Below are positions 50,642-60,106 of a DNA stretch of 64,000 nt, piece by piece. Origin of the DNA: an uncultured Lachnospiraceae bacterium (GTDB lineage Bacteria > Bacillota > Clostridia > Lachnospirales > Lachnospiraceae). Positions within the stretch are counted from its first letter, which is position 1. Every line of letters starts with the position of its first letter. The notes under the pieces are model-generated. The model was not told the DNA's origin, made no database searches, and saw only the letters and a program-made list of their open reading frames with translations. Both the position numbers and the translations under genes were made by a program. Where the stretch lies: contig CAJTKU010000005.1 in NCBI GenBank assembly GCA_910577015.1, forward strand, positions 1-64,000. The letters run 5' to 3'.

Positions 50642-50885
50642 CCAAATTCACCTCATGAACCGTACCACCAGTGGCTTCCATTTGCGCTACTGAATCTCTA
50701 AGTCTGTTCATATTTTCCTGTGAATAAAACGGGTCTACAGATACTTCAAAGGGTATGCGTTTTTCCCTTCCCAACTTTTTCAGATAAATGTTAATAGCCG
50801 TAGATAAAGATATTCCAATGTCAGCACAAACCTGTTCTGCCTTTTTCTTTACATCATCTTCAATACGCAAATTAATTTGAGCCAT
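50634..50885 (-). CDS. RelB/DinJ family antitoxin
   Basis: 83 residues: MAQINLRIEDDVKKKAEQVCADIGISLSTAINIYLKKLGREKRIPFEV, the ribbon-helix-helix of RelB/DinJ, and a C-terminal toxin-binding tail. The promoter at 50915-50943 drives it. It overlaps a YoeB-type toxin gene that is truncated, so it is now an antitoxin without a working partner. Confidence 0.9.
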   Translation of the reverse strand: MAQINLRIEDDVKKKAEQVCADIGISLSTAINIYLKKLGREKRIPFEVSVDPFYSQENMNRLRDSVAQMEATGGTVHEVNLDD

Positions 50886-50914
50886 CTTATCACCTCTTTC
50901 ATTTTATAGTATTC

Positions 50915-50943
50915 AGTATACCTTATAATGTTGCATTTGTAAA
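50915..50943 (-). promoter_or_regulatory. Promoter of the RelB-type antitoxin gene
   Basis: TTTACA (50943-50938), 17-bp spacer, TATACT (50920-50915) on the minus strand. Confidence 0.6.
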
Positions 50944-51072
50944 GCATCAGTATATACAAAACCTTCATCATTCAATGCCATTAAACAGTCTGCATTTTAA
51001 AAATTTGAAATTAAAGTAGAATACATAAAACGTGAGTGATACAATAAGAAGTGAAATTTATGGAAGATATAA

Positions 51073-51993
51073 ATGAAGATATTTGAAAGAATGCTGGAAA
51101 ATATTTTGAATACATCCGGTATCAGCGAAGATGAACAACAGGGAGATAACACAAAAACAAGGCTTATGAAAAAAAGAAATTGGAACCGGTTTGCAAGAAG
51201 AATACTCCTTATTATCATGATACTGTGCCTGATTCCCGTCGGACGGTCATATTACCTGTCCGTGAAACACCAGTCACAGCAGGAAAAGCTGGCAGATTTG
51301 CTGGCACTGGAAAAAAAGCATTCCGAGCGTGAACCGGATGCCGAATCCCCGGAAACGCCCGTCGAAATTCCGGAAGAAACACAACCGGAAATACTTGAAG
51401 TACAGGAGCCGGTCATGCTTTCCCGATACAGCGCCCTTTATGAAGAAAATAATGATTTAATAGGATGGCTTTCCATCGAGGGGATGAAAATAGATTACCC
51501 TGTTATGCAGTGTGAAGACAACGAATATTATCTCCACCACAGCTTTTATGGGGAAGAAGATAAGTACGGCTGCCTTTTTGTAAAGGATATTGCCGATGTG
51601 GACACACCGGGGACAAATTTCATTATTTACGGGCACAACATGAAAGACGGCTCCATGTTCGGCGACCTCGATTTTTACAAAAAGGAGGATTTTTACAAGG
51701 AGCATTCCGTCATTTCTTTCGATACCCTGTATGAGCAGCGCACCTATGAGGTAATGGCCGTGTTTACCTCACAGGTGTACGGACAGCATGATGATGTTTT
51801 TAAATATTACAATTTCTATGAAGCCAAAACTCCCGAAGAATTTGATGCCTTTTATGAGTCGGTAAAAGAGCTTTCTTTTTATGACACCGGGGTGGAAGCC
51901 GAATACGGGGACACTTTTCTTACCCTGTCCACCTGCGCCTACCACGTGAAGGACGGCCGTCTGGTTCTGGTGGCAAAGCGGGTGACAGATTAA
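51073..51993 (+). CDS. srtB: Class B sortase
   Basis: 306 residues. One N-terminal membrane helix (~42-57), an acidic stalk, then the sortase B fold: DLIGWLSIEGMKIDYPVMQCEDNEYYLHHSFYGEEDKYGCLFV, catalytic H188 in YGHNM, C288 in TLSTC and R296 in GRLVLVAKR. It anchors proteins to the cell wall outside the membrane. No candidate substrate with a sorting signal was seen nearby. Confidence 0.93.
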   Translation: MKIFERMLENILNTSGISEDEQQGDNTKTRLMKKRNWNRFARRILLIIMILCLIPVGRSYYLSVKHQSQQEKLADLLALEKKHSEREPDAESPETPVEIPEETQPEILEVQEPVMLSRYSALYEENNDLIGWLSIEGMKIDYPVMQCEDNEYYLHHSFYGEEDKYGCLFVKDIADVDTPGTNFIIYGHNMKDGSMFGDLDFYKKEDFYKEHSVISFDTLYEQRTYEVMAVFTSQVYGQHDDVFKYYNFYEAKTPEEFDAFYESVKELSFYDTGVEAEYGDTFLTLSTCAYHVKDGRLVLVAKRVTD

Positions 51994-52638
51994 TCAATAG
52001 GTATCCAGTTCCGCAAGTATTTCCAGATTGTGCCGTTCCGTTTCATTAAAGACGCCATCGTCAAATTCCTCAGCGGTATACTGCGGTGTATACCAGAGCA
52101 GGCCCCTGAAATAATTGTCCAAATCTTCGTCCTTAAAAATATAGCCATGCATGGCATATATCTGATTCTTCAGGACGTGTATCATAAGGGGAGGAAAGTC
52201 TGCAAAGTCTTCCTTTTCCATAGCAACCATATCCAGGCCTAACAACGGTTCTACAAGCCCGGAAATATCCGTAATTTCCAGAACGCTTTCCAGAAACTGG
52301 TTTACGTCCCCATAAAAAGAGCAATTTTCATGGTAAACCGCCCTGTTGTTCAGTTCCGCAATCATCTCGTCCTCATCTTCCCAAGCGGCATAGTATCTTT
52401 CATAATACACCGTATGCCAGTCAGCTTCCTCAGGCGCTGCTTCCGTTCCGCTTACCTGTGTTTCTGTATTTTGGCTGTCACCTGTATTTTCTTCCCTGTT
52501 TTCCCCGCCGGAATCTTCCATTCCATTTTCTTCCTGTGTTTCCACTCCCGGATTACCATCTGTATCCCCGGCTTCTACACAACCGGCCAGAGCGACCGTC
52601 ACTGCAAATAAAAATACAAAAAGCATTCTTTTCTTCAT
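51994..52638 (-). CDS. YARHG-domain lipoprotein
   Basis: 214 residues. Lipoprotein signal MKKRMLFVFLFAVTVALAGC (Cys 20), a low-complexity acidic/Thr linker (~22-75), then a YARHG domain: AMHGYIFKDEDLDNYFRGLLWYTPQYTAEEFDDGVFNETERHNLEILAELD. YARHG domains are extracellular and proposed to bind peptidoglycan or other wall parts. It is the last gene behind the M56 sensor pair, with 10 nt from the previous gene, so it may be an output or co-sensor of that system. Confidence 0.85.
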   Translation of the reverse strand: MKKRMLFVFLFAVTVALAGCVEAGDTDGNPGVETQEENGMEDSGGENREENTGDSQNTETQVSGTEAAPEEADWHTVYYERYYAAWEDEDEMIAELNNRAVYHENCSFYGDVNQFLESVLEITDISGLVEPLLGLDMVAMEKEDFADFPPLMIHVLKNQIYAMHGYIFKDEDLDNYFRGLLWYTPQYTAEEFDDGVFNETERHNLEILAELDTY

Positions 52639-52648
52639 AAAGTCCTCC

Positions 52649-55600
52649 TTATTTATCCCCTTTACTGATATCCGTTACCCTGTAATAGCAATCTCCCCAC
52701 AGTTCCAGTTCCGCATGAAGATACTCATACGAATCTTTCTTATCTGTGAGTACAACTGCCGTTGCAAAAATAACATTTCCATCCATGTCGTTAGCATTAT
52801 ACTGGATTTCCACGATTTGTACGGCGGCATTCTTCCCGCTTCCCGCATAATAATCCTTCACTGCATTTGTGACGGCGTTTTCCAAATCCGGGTGCCTGCT
52901 GAAGGGCGTACCCAGCGTAAACACGCCGCCTCCCTGATAATATACGTCGGTGCTTATGGTATTGCCGTTTGTCAGACTAATTGCAGCAGACTCATCCATC
53001 CAAAACTCCAGTCCGGCATCTATGGTGATACTGCCTTCCTGCACAGCAAAGTAAATCTGCTGCCCCACGCTTACATACGAAGACGAACCCCATTCCCCTT
53101 CTTCATCCGGCAGCGCCCTCCCGGCTTTCTCACCGTCCACATAGGCCTGCATTCCGGCTTCCGTCCTGTCATAGGAAAGGTGCGGTCCAAGCTGGGCCAA
53201 ATAATCCTCATCCAGAAATTCATAGACGGTAAGTTCACCGTTTTCATCCTTATCAGCCATCAGGAAAGTATCTACAAACACTCCCGTACCGTGATGGATT
53301 TGGAGCAAAATGGCAAGCTCCGTGCTTCCATCCCCGTCATAGTCGGATTCCTCTATCTCCACGGGTATCATGTAATTGGAAATAAATGGGTAAGATATTA
53401 AGGCGTACTGCCCGTCGCAGGCAAGCAGCATGGACTGATAATCACCCTTTCCGTAAAGGGTATACTTGTCGCTCTGTGCAAGCAGTAAGGTGTCGTTTTC
53501 CGTCCCCGGCTCCGGCTCAAATGGCAGGTTTTCAAAATCCTTTCTTACATCTGTCATATCCGCCAAATCCCAGCCCTCCGAAGCAGGCTCACAAGGCACT
53601 CCCGCCTTGCGCCTGTCCGTATGGGATTCATCCGTTCCCCAATCTATGTTCCAGACCTGGGAAAAGGAGCCGTCTGCTTTTATCCAGATATATTCTTCCC
53701 GGACCAGGCTGTCACGCCAGCCTGCATCGCCCCTGTATCCCCACTGTTCGGCTTTGGCATAAATGGATTCTTCCATAACACTAATCTCTGCAAACCGAAT
53801 CCGGTCATTTTCCTCCGCTTCCCAGCCCAAATCCTGCGAAGCAAAAAGAAGCTGTTCCCCGCTGCCGTCCGTGGATACGCGCACCAGATTACTCATAAAA
53901 CTGTTTTGCCCTGCCGGTTTTGCCGCCAGCAGGGTATCGGTTTTTACATCGTGTGCCAGATATGTTAAGGATTCACCTATTTTTTCCTCTTTTTGAAATG
54001 CATAATCCATTCGGTATAATTCATTACCGCCTTCACCCTGATTATCATATTTCTGATAATACACATAACCGTCCGCGGCATGGAAGGCAGCGTCATCCGT
54101 GACATGAATTTCCGTAAGGGATTTCAGAGAACGGTTGTAGGAAAAAAATGTGCCGCTCCACAATCCCATGCTTCCTTCGTACTCCCCGGCAGAAAATAAA
54201 ATGTAATGCTCATCCGCATAAAAGCTGGCAATCTGCCCTACATCCAGTCCCTGTTCCAGCAAATCCGGCTCCACCGTCCCGTCCTCCTCTTTTATACCGT
54301 CGATATAGAGCAGGCCGCCGTCCCTTCTGGCAACATACAGGACGCCGTTATTTTTTCCAAGATACGATATCTCCACGCCTTCCGCAGCCGGATACATTAT
54401 TTTTGATACCCCGGTAGCCGTATCAAAGCCAAACAATGCACTGTTTCCTTTTTCATCCCCACCGCTCTCATAATACAGGACATCTCCATTTAGATTGCAA
54501 TCCACAATGGCGCCGTCAAACAGCTTCAGATATCCTTTGCCATCCAGATTGTAACGGAATACCTCCTGCGGATAGACATCCGTATTGGTCGCATACAGAT
54601 AACTTCCGTCAGAATAAAGGCGGCGGTTATCCATATAATAGGGAACTCCGTTTACTTTGATAAAACTCCCGCCGTTGTTATAAACAGACTGTTCATTATC
54701 TTCTTCTGCCGGTACGGTGTCTGTCCCTGCCGCGGGTCTGAGCGACAGTCCCAACGCCACGCCCAGGACACAGATAAAAGCCGCTGCGGAAATCCATACC
54801 TTCTTTTTTTGAAACTTGAGGACATTCTTAATCCGGGCCTTCACGGAAGGCTCCCCAAATGTCAATGGCGACATGACGTAGCCGTTTTGTTTGGCCGCAT
54901 AACGCAAAAGACTTTCCGCATAGTTCTTTTTTATGTCTTTGCCTGTGCGGGCAAGTACGGCTTCATCGCAGGAAATTTCCATGTCCCGGCAGAATAAGGC
55001 GTATGCCAGCCAGACAAACGGATTGAACCAGTGAAGCGCTGTTATAACAAATACGATAATTTTTACAATATGGTCTTTCCGCTGCCTATGATAGTTTTCA
55101 TGGGCAGCCACATATCTTTGCTCCTCCTTCTCCATACCCGCCGGCAGATAAATGACAGGCTTCAGGACGCCCCACAAAAATGGCGTATCCAGACCATCCA
55201 TCTCCACAATCCGGCTTTTTTCATTCCGGCTTACTTCCCTTCCCAGGGCAATCCGTCTTTGTAACCGTCTTATGCTAATCAACTGAAACAATATAATAAC
55301 CAGAATACCCATAAGCCACACTGAACGGGCAGTTGCTTTTAGATTGCGCGTAGCATTCACAGACATCACAGGAGTTATATCCGTTTCTTTTCTCTCCGTC
55401 GGATATACTATGTCGGCTTTTGGCATTTCCTGCATAATCATGCCGTTTGCTGTCATAACATGCACCGTCCCGGGATATCCGTCAAATGCATTTATACCTG
55501 CATCCGGCGCCATTCCCACACCGTCCGCCTCCGTCAAATCCTCTTTGTCCATACCATCGGCATCTGCTTTTGTATCGTCATCCGCCGTCAGGGAAAACTC

Positions 55601-55801
55601 TGCCACCGGCCTTGGTATCAAGCTGAAAACACTATGAAAGGACATGGGAATGCACAGATTAAAAAATACGATAAACCACAGGTAATAGGAGTATTTTCTA
55701 TCACATTTGAAAAGCAGCATCCGGACCAAAAAAACCACTATAACACAATAAGAGCCTATAAGACTCATCTCCAATATCTTTTCAAATATTTCTGCCTGCA
55801 T
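52649..55801 (-). CDS. BlaR1-type M56 metallopeptidase with large C-terminal beta-propeller-like domain
   Basis: 1050 residues. N-terminal membrane helices (~14-32, 40-60, 160-178), a cytosolic zinc peptidase loop with RYVAAHENYHRQRKDHIVK (HExxH H234-E235-H238) and FLWGVLKPVIYLP, a further membrane helix (~335-350), then ~690 external residues rich in repeated strands (GVPYYMDNRRLYSDGSYLYATNTD, DGYVYYQKY), likely a DUF5050-type propeller. BlaR1 proteins sense an outside ligand and trigger BlaI cleavage. This one lacks the penicillin-binding domain, so the ligand is not a beta-lactam by this route. Confidence 0.88.
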   Translation of the reverse strand: MQAEIFEKILEMSLIGSYCVIVVFLVRMLLFKCDRKYSYYLWFIVFFNLCIPMSFHSVFSLIPRPVAEFSLTADDDTKADADGMDKEDLTEADGVGMAPDAGINAFDGYPGTVHVMTANGMIMQEMPKADIVYPTERKETDITPVMSVNATRNLKATARSVWLMGILVIILFQLISIRRLQRRIALGREVSRNEKSRIVEMDGLDTPFLWGVLKPVIYLPAGMEKEEQRYVAAHENYHRQRKDHIVKIIVFVITALHWFNPFVWLAYALFCRDMEISCDEAVLARTGKDIKKNYAESLLRYAAKQNGYVMSPLTFGEPSVKARIKNVLKFQKKKVWISAAAFICVLGVALGLSLRPAAGTDTVPAEEDNEQSVYNNGGSFIKVNGVPYYMDNRRLYSDGSYLYATNTDVYPQEVFRYNLDGKGYLKLFDGAIVDCNLNGDVLYYESGGDEKGNSALFGFDTATGVSKIMYPAAEGVEISYLGKNNGVLYVARRDGGLLYIDGIKEEDGTVEPDLLEQGLDVGQIASFYADEHYILFSAGEYEGSMGLWSGTFFSYNRSLKSLTEIHVTDDAAFHAADGYVYYQKYDNQGEGGNELYRMDYAFQKEEKIGESLTYLAHDVKTDTLLAAKPAGQNSFMSNLVRVSTDGSGEQLLFASQDLGWEAEENDRIRFAEISVMEESIYAKAEQWGYRGDAGWRDSLVREEYIWIKADGSFSQVWNIDWGTDESHTDRRKAGVPCEPASEGWDLADMTDVRKDFENLPFEPEPGTENDTLLLAQSDKYTLYGKGDYQSMLLACDGQYALISYPFISNYMIPVEIEESDYDGDGSTELAILLQIHHGTGVFVDTFLMADKDENGELTVYEFLDEDYLAQLGPHLSYDRTEAGMQAYVDGEKAGRALPDEEGEWGSSSYVSVGQQIYFAVQEGSITIDAGLEFWMDESAAISLTNGNTISTDVYYQGGGVFTLGTPFSRHPDLENAVTNAVKDYYAGSGKNAAVQIVEIQYNANDMDGNVIFATAVVLTDKKDSYEYLHAELELWGDCYYRVTDISKGDK

Positions 55802-55851
55802 ACAAACTCACCCTCTTAAGAAAATAGTAACCTGTAATCATGAAAGAAACC

Positions 55852-57609
55852 TTAATGGGAAAATCCCGGCGGATAAGGTCCGTAGATGCCTGCCACGCCA
55901 TTGATTTTCCTATCCAGCTGCACTTCATAGAAAGAACCGTCTGCCAGCATTACCCTTATCAATTCCGGTTCCGACTCAAATACCAATTCCGTCCCTGCAA
56001 TCTCTTCCTGCCCGTATATCGCGCTGTGCTGCAAAAACCAGACTGCCAGTTCCCCGTTATCCATTTCCTCTATATTACCCGGTATGTCCAATTGCTGGAC
56101 ATCCGAATACCATACCCTTCTGGCGCTGGTAATCCACATGGAAGGAACGCTTAAAGCAGAATACCCTTCTTCTTCACCAAAATTCCGGTTATAAAACGTC
56201 CTGCTATGCTCCAAGTCTTCTTTTGTATTGCCAAAATAGAAACTGCCGTTGTCCGTATAGGTGTAACAACAGGACTCCACCTGATAGCCCGTTAAATCAT
56301 ACAATTCACGTAGCGCACGCTGTGCCAGCGCCTCCTGTACTTTTTCATCCCACCAGTCCGGATGCAGGTACATGTCCTCTTCTCCTACAAAAGTAAGCTC
56401 CGGTTCCCTATACCCTTCACGATGTTCCGGTTCATAGGAAAAAACCTGTTCAACCGTTTCTACAGACGACTCCGTTTCCGAAACTTCTTCCCCATTTCCA
56501 TTGTCTGAGGTCAAATCTTCAGGAGCATCCTCCACCCTGGGCCGCCCTTTCACAATAGCGCTTCTGATTCCGTTGAGGTTACGGGCTTGTGCCGGTAACA
56601 CAAACAATCCCAGCATAACGGCAAACATACATATAAATCCAATAACTGAAAAGAACATTTTTCTCTTTTTAAACCGCAGGACATTTTTAATCCTGCACTT
56701 CACGGACGGCTCCCCAAAACTAAGAGGCATCATCACATAACCGTTCTGCCTTGCCGCAAATTTTAACAGGCTTTCCGCATATTGTCTCTTAATATTTGCC
56801 TCCGCACTTTTCAATACCGTTTCATCACAGGATGTTTCCATATCCCTGCAAAAAAGGATATATGCCAGCCAGACAAGGGGATTGAACCAGTGGACTGCCG
56901 CAATAATGGAAACCGCTATTTTTACCAGATAATCCTTCCGCTTCCTGTGGCAGCTTTCATGGGCAACCACATACTCTTTTTCTTCTTCCTCCATTCCCAT
57001 CGGCAGATAAATCACCGGCCGCAGAACACCCCACAGAAAAGGCGTATTGACGCTGTCAATCTCCGCAATCCTTCCTGTACCATCCCAATTAACCGTATGC
57101 CCTGCCTTTATCTGTTTTTTCAGCCTTATCATACTGACGGCATGAAACAGCAGAATAACAGCCACCCCTAAAAGCCAGACCGCTTCCGCTATATCCACTG
57201 CCACATGCATTATTTTGCCGGATTTTGGGGAGTCATCATTCTTTTGCATTTCTCCTGCGGCATTCCCGGCGTTATAAAGACCTGCCGGATTGATAAGCTG
57301 TCCTGACGGTGACAAGATATTTATCTTATCCGGGGATTCTGCCTCTGCAATATCAACCGGGATAGGTTGTTCCTCGTAAACAATTACGATGTCCGCTACG
57401 GAAAACTGCGCAACCTGTTTTGGTATCAGACTGAAATTACTCCTGAAAGAAATGGGCAGCGCCAGATTGATAAAAACAATAAGCCATAAATAATATGCAT
57501 ATTTTTTGTCGAATTTGGTCAACAAAAGCCTCACTGCCAACACCACGGCAATGGTATAACAGCCGATAAAACTCATATCCAGTACTTTTCCAAATAAATC
57601 TGTAAACAT
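55852..57609 (-). CDS. BlaR1-type M56 metallopeptidase with short sensor domain
   Basis: 585 residues. Same membrane core as its neighbour: helices at ~12-30 and 38-60, ~143-160, zinc motif EYVVAHESCHRKRKDYLVK (H217-E218-H221), WFNPLVWLAYILFCRDMETSCDETVL, and a membrane helix near 325-345. The external C-terminal ~240 residues (EPELTFVGEEDMYLHPDWWDEKVQEALAQRALRELYDLTGYQ) are not a penicillin-binding fold and are unlike the neighbour. It follows the BlaI gene by 9 nt and precedes the second M56 gene by 50 nt. Confidence 0.88.
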   Translation of the reverse strand: MFTDLFGKVLDMSFIGCYTIAVVLAVRLLLTKFDKKYAYYLWLIVFINLALPISFRSNFSLIPKQVAQFSVADIVIVYEEQPIPVDIAEAESPDKINILSPSGQLINPAGLYNAGNAAGEMQKNDDSPKSGKIMHVAVDIAEAVWLLGVAVILLFHAVSMIRLKKQIKAGHTVNWDGTGRIAEIDSVNTPFLWGVLRPVIYLPMGMEEEEKEYVVAHESCHRKRKDYLVKIAVSIIAAVHWFNPLVWLAYILFCRDMETSCDETVLKSAEANIKRQYAESLLKFAARQNGYVMMPLSFGEPSVKCRIKNVLRFKKRKMFFSVIGFICMFAVMLGLFVLPAQARNLNGIRSAIVKGRPRVEDAPEDLTSDNGNGEEVSETESSVETVEQVFSYEPEHREGYREPELTFVGEEDMYLHPDWWDEKVQEALAQRALRELYDLTGYQVESCCYTYTDNGSFYFGNTKEDLEHSRTFYNRNFGEEEGYSALSVPSMWITSARRVWYSDVQQLDIPGNIEEMDNGELAVWFLQHSAIYGQEEIAGTELVFESEPELIRVMLADGSFYEVQLDRKINGVAGIYGPYPPGFSH

Positions 57610-57618
57610 CAGACCACC

Positions 57619-57981
57619 CTAATTTTCTTTGTATTCCTCAATAAGCTGCGACAATTCTTCTATCTCTTTTTTGCTCAGCTTTTTCCGCTTTAGGAAAGCC
57701 GCCACAAACCCGGGAAGGGAACCGTTATAGTTTTCCGCAAGGTATCGTTCCCCTTTCTGTCTGGCGTACTCCTCACTGCTCATCAGGGAAGTCACTATCG
57801 CATCCTTATTTTGAAAAATATCGTTCTCACAAATCTTTCTGAGTACGGTATACGTCGTGGACTTCTTCCAGTTTAACCGCTCTGCCGCCAGCTTTACCAG
57901 TTCTCCGCTGGGAAGCGGTTCCTTTTCCCATATAATCTGCGCCAGCTGCATCTCCGCCTCTGTCATCACATATATTACCAT
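57619..57981 (-). CDS. BlaI/MecI/CopY family repressor
   Basis: GTG/ATG choices exist; ATG 57981 (MVIYVMTEAEMQLAQIIW) follows GGAGG at 5 nt. 120 residues: a winged helix (LPSGELVKLAAERLNWKKSTTYTVLRKICENDIFQNKD) and the dimerisation half with the proteolytic region (SLPGFVAAFLKRKKLSKKEIEELSQLIEEYKE). It should repress its own operon by binding the long dyad upstream and be cleaved or released when an M56 sensor fires. Confidence 0.93.
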   Translation of the reverse strand: MVIYVMTEAEMQLAQIIWEKEPLPSGELVKLAAERLNWKKSTTYTVLRKICENDIFQNKDAIVTSLMSSEEYARQKGERYLAENYNGSLPGFVAAFLKRKKLSKKEIEELSQLIEEYKEN

Positions 57982-58024
57982 CCTGACCTCCATGCCACAT
58001 TAAAGCTGTGACTATAATAAAAAA

Positions 58025-58080
58025 GGTTTAAATATTATAGACCTTACATTAAGTCTATAATCTTTAAACCAATTTGTCAA
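58025..58080 (-). promoter_or_regulatory. BlaI-type operator and promoter of the M56 operon
   Basis: A nested dyad: GGTTTAAA (58025-58032) with TTTAAACC (58063-58070), and ATTATAGAC (58034-58042) with GTCTATAAT (58053-58061). The -35 TTGACA (58080-58075) lies at its edge, with TAGACT (58057-58052) at 17 bp, so bound repressor would cover the promoter. Confidence 0.75.
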
Positions 58081-58147
58081 CATTATTTTTTGCGTTTCCG
58101 CATTTGTGCATTTTGTCAATAGTTATGCAACAACTTTTTGAAAAAAT

Positions 58148-59182
58148 TTAGGCCAGTTTCTTGATTTCCTCTTCAAAGAGTTGGGCGGAAGTCTTAAACC
58201 CCAAAATCCCCCTGGGATAGTTGTTTATCCAGGTTTCTATATACTCTATGTCCTTATCCTGCTTTTCCTCGAAGTCCTCCCCTTTTGGTATATGGCGGCG
58301 GATAAGGCGGTTACTATTCTCGTTTGTGCCCCTCTCCCAACTGCTATATGGGTGACAATAGAAAAGAAAGGTCCGCTTTTCCCCATCATGCAAAACAGAC
58401 CGTTCTAACCCCTCATAGTCCGCAAACTCCACCCCATTGTCCACGGTGATACTTCTAAAGACTTTAGGGAACATATCGCCCCATTTCCTTTCCAACCGGT
58501 CCAGGGCTTCCACTACGCTTGCCGCCTTTTGGTCTGGCATCTTAATGATGATTTCATCCCTGGTTTTACGTTCTGTTAATACAAGCATACATGACTTTGT
58601 AATGCCCTGCTTTCCTTTTACCGTGTCCATTTCCCAATGTCCAAAGGTTTCCCGGTCCTTTACTTCCTCCGGGCGGTTCTCTATGCTCTCCCCGGCGGAT
58701 GCTCTTTTCTGCACCTTTACTTTCTTATTATGCTTTTTCCTCTTCCCTTTTATCGGCAGGTCCTTATTGGTTAATTTTAAGAAAATACCATTGTCTATAT
58801 ATCTATATAAAGTCCTCACACTGATAGAGGTCTTAAACTCAATCCCACTTTGGGTTACTGCTGCCAATGCGGCTTCCGGGCTATACTTATCGTTTACAAT
58901 CTTATCCTCTATGTATTCAGCTAAAGGCATATCATTCCCAATTTTAAGACTGCGCCCCTTTCCCTGGGCGTTCCAATCATGGTTCTTTTGCCCCAAATCG
59001 CTGCTATACCTCACTTCCTCGGTATAGTCACTATTTCTATGGGTATATTCTCCCCTTTTCATTTCCCGGTATATGGTGCTTCTATGAACGTGCAAATACG
59101 CCGCAACCTCCGTTACCTTATGGCCGGAATTAAGCATTGTTTCCATCTTTATCCTATCATTTTTAGTTAAATGCTTCCCCAT
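58148..59182 (-). mobile_element. IS30 family transposase
   Basis: ATG 59182 (MGKHLTKNDRIKMETMLNSGHKVTEVAAYLHVHRSTIYREMKRGEY) follows GGAGGG at ~9 nt. About 344 residues: N-terminal HTH of IS30 type, then a DDE core with FGHWEMDTVKG (D), SITVDNGVEFADYEG (D) and CHPYSSWERGTNENSNRLIRRHIPKG (E). It appears intact. I could not define flanking inverted repeats or a target duplication, so the element ends are not given. It sits at the left edge of the prophage segment. Confidence 0.92.
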
Positions 59183-59199
59183 GAAATCCATCCCTCCAA

Positions 59200-59228
59200 A
59201 AGAAACGGACACGGAAAGAATCCGTGCC
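59200..59228 (-). terminator. Terminator after the HIRAN-like gene
   Basis: GGACACGGA (59207-59215) pairs with TCCGTGCC (59221-59228); on the minus strand a T-rich stretch (GTTTCTTTT) follows. Confidence 0.5.
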
Positions 59229-59238
59229 GTCCAATGTC

Positions 59239-59768
59239 CTATTTTTTTACATCCTCTTTAATCTCTTCCCGGTAAGTGATTTCAATGGTGATGCAAAACG
59301 CATCTTCTAACGAATCATAAAAATATTTGTCCCTGCCGCTGTCATATCGTACTATTTTATAATTTCCGCCGGAAACCTCCGCTTCAATCTTCTGGATAGT
59401 TCCGCTTTCTATCAGCTTTTTTACCTTTGCCCTGCTGCCTTTCTTTATTTCTCCAATACATACATCACCCATAAAGGCTTGAATAGGTTCTACCCCCCCC
59501 CGAACAAAAGTTCTATTTTTCCGCACAATTCATATTCATAGATTTTTTCATCTTCCAGGCCGCTTTCTATGATTTCCTTTTTGGAAAGTTTATAGTCCTC
59601 GTTTTCCTCCACAAGTTCCATAATATCTTTCATGTGGGCTTCTACATTATCCAGTTTATGCCGCTGTGTCTTGATTATCCCTTTCGGCCTTTTTGGCTCT
59701 TCCTGGGGCGGTGGTGTCGGTGTTGGCTCTTCCTGCTTTTTAGAGAATAGATTTTTTAAAATTCCCAT
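59239..59768 (-). pseudogene. HIRAN-like domain protein, frameshifted in a 9-G tract
   Basis: From ATG 59768 (MGILKNLFSKKQEE; GGGAGG upstream) the frame has a Pro-rich linker and then IIKTQRHKLDNVEAHMKDIMELVEENEDYKLSKKEIIESGLEDEKIYEYELCGKIELLFGGG and stops inside a G9 run (59501-59493). One more G, or two fewer, joins it to VEPIQAFMGDVCIGEIKKGSRAKVKKLIESGTIQKIEAEVSGGNYKIV, the second half of the same domain. The joined protein resembles HIRAN-type domains found in phages and near DNA repair proteins. It may be switched by tract slippage, be decayed, or reflect a sequencing error. Confidence 0.7.
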
Positions 59769-60106
59769 GTTAAGTTCCTCCCTTTGCATGAATCTGTGAT
59801 TTTGCATACCGCAAGCGGCCATCCGTCCGTATCACGCCCTACGGCTTTATAGGATGACTACTTGCAATATACCGGGTGTTATCGTACAACCTTTTAAACG
59901 CCGGATAACTTCACCGGGGCGTGGCATGGTTTTCTAGTTCCCGGCCTACCTGGGAAGAATAGGCGTGTACGCTTCCCCTGGTAGGTACTTTTTGCACCAG
60001 TGCAACCCATCAACAGTTTGTAGGGGCTTTGGACCCTCACGCCGCCCATGGTCAGCATGGCCGTTTTAGTTGCTCCCGGCGGCTGTCCTGCTGCCGGGGC
60101 GGCATC
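59769..60106. other. GC-rich gene-free stretch with strong inverted repeats
   Basis: 338 nt without a credible gene inside the prophage. It holds a stem of CCTACCTGGGAAG (59943-59955) with CTTCCCCTGGTAGG, and a perfect TTGCAC-CA-GTGCAA palindrome near 59993. The density of hairpins suggests a structured RNA or a regulatory/replication site. I recognise no known RNA family. Confidence 0.4.
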
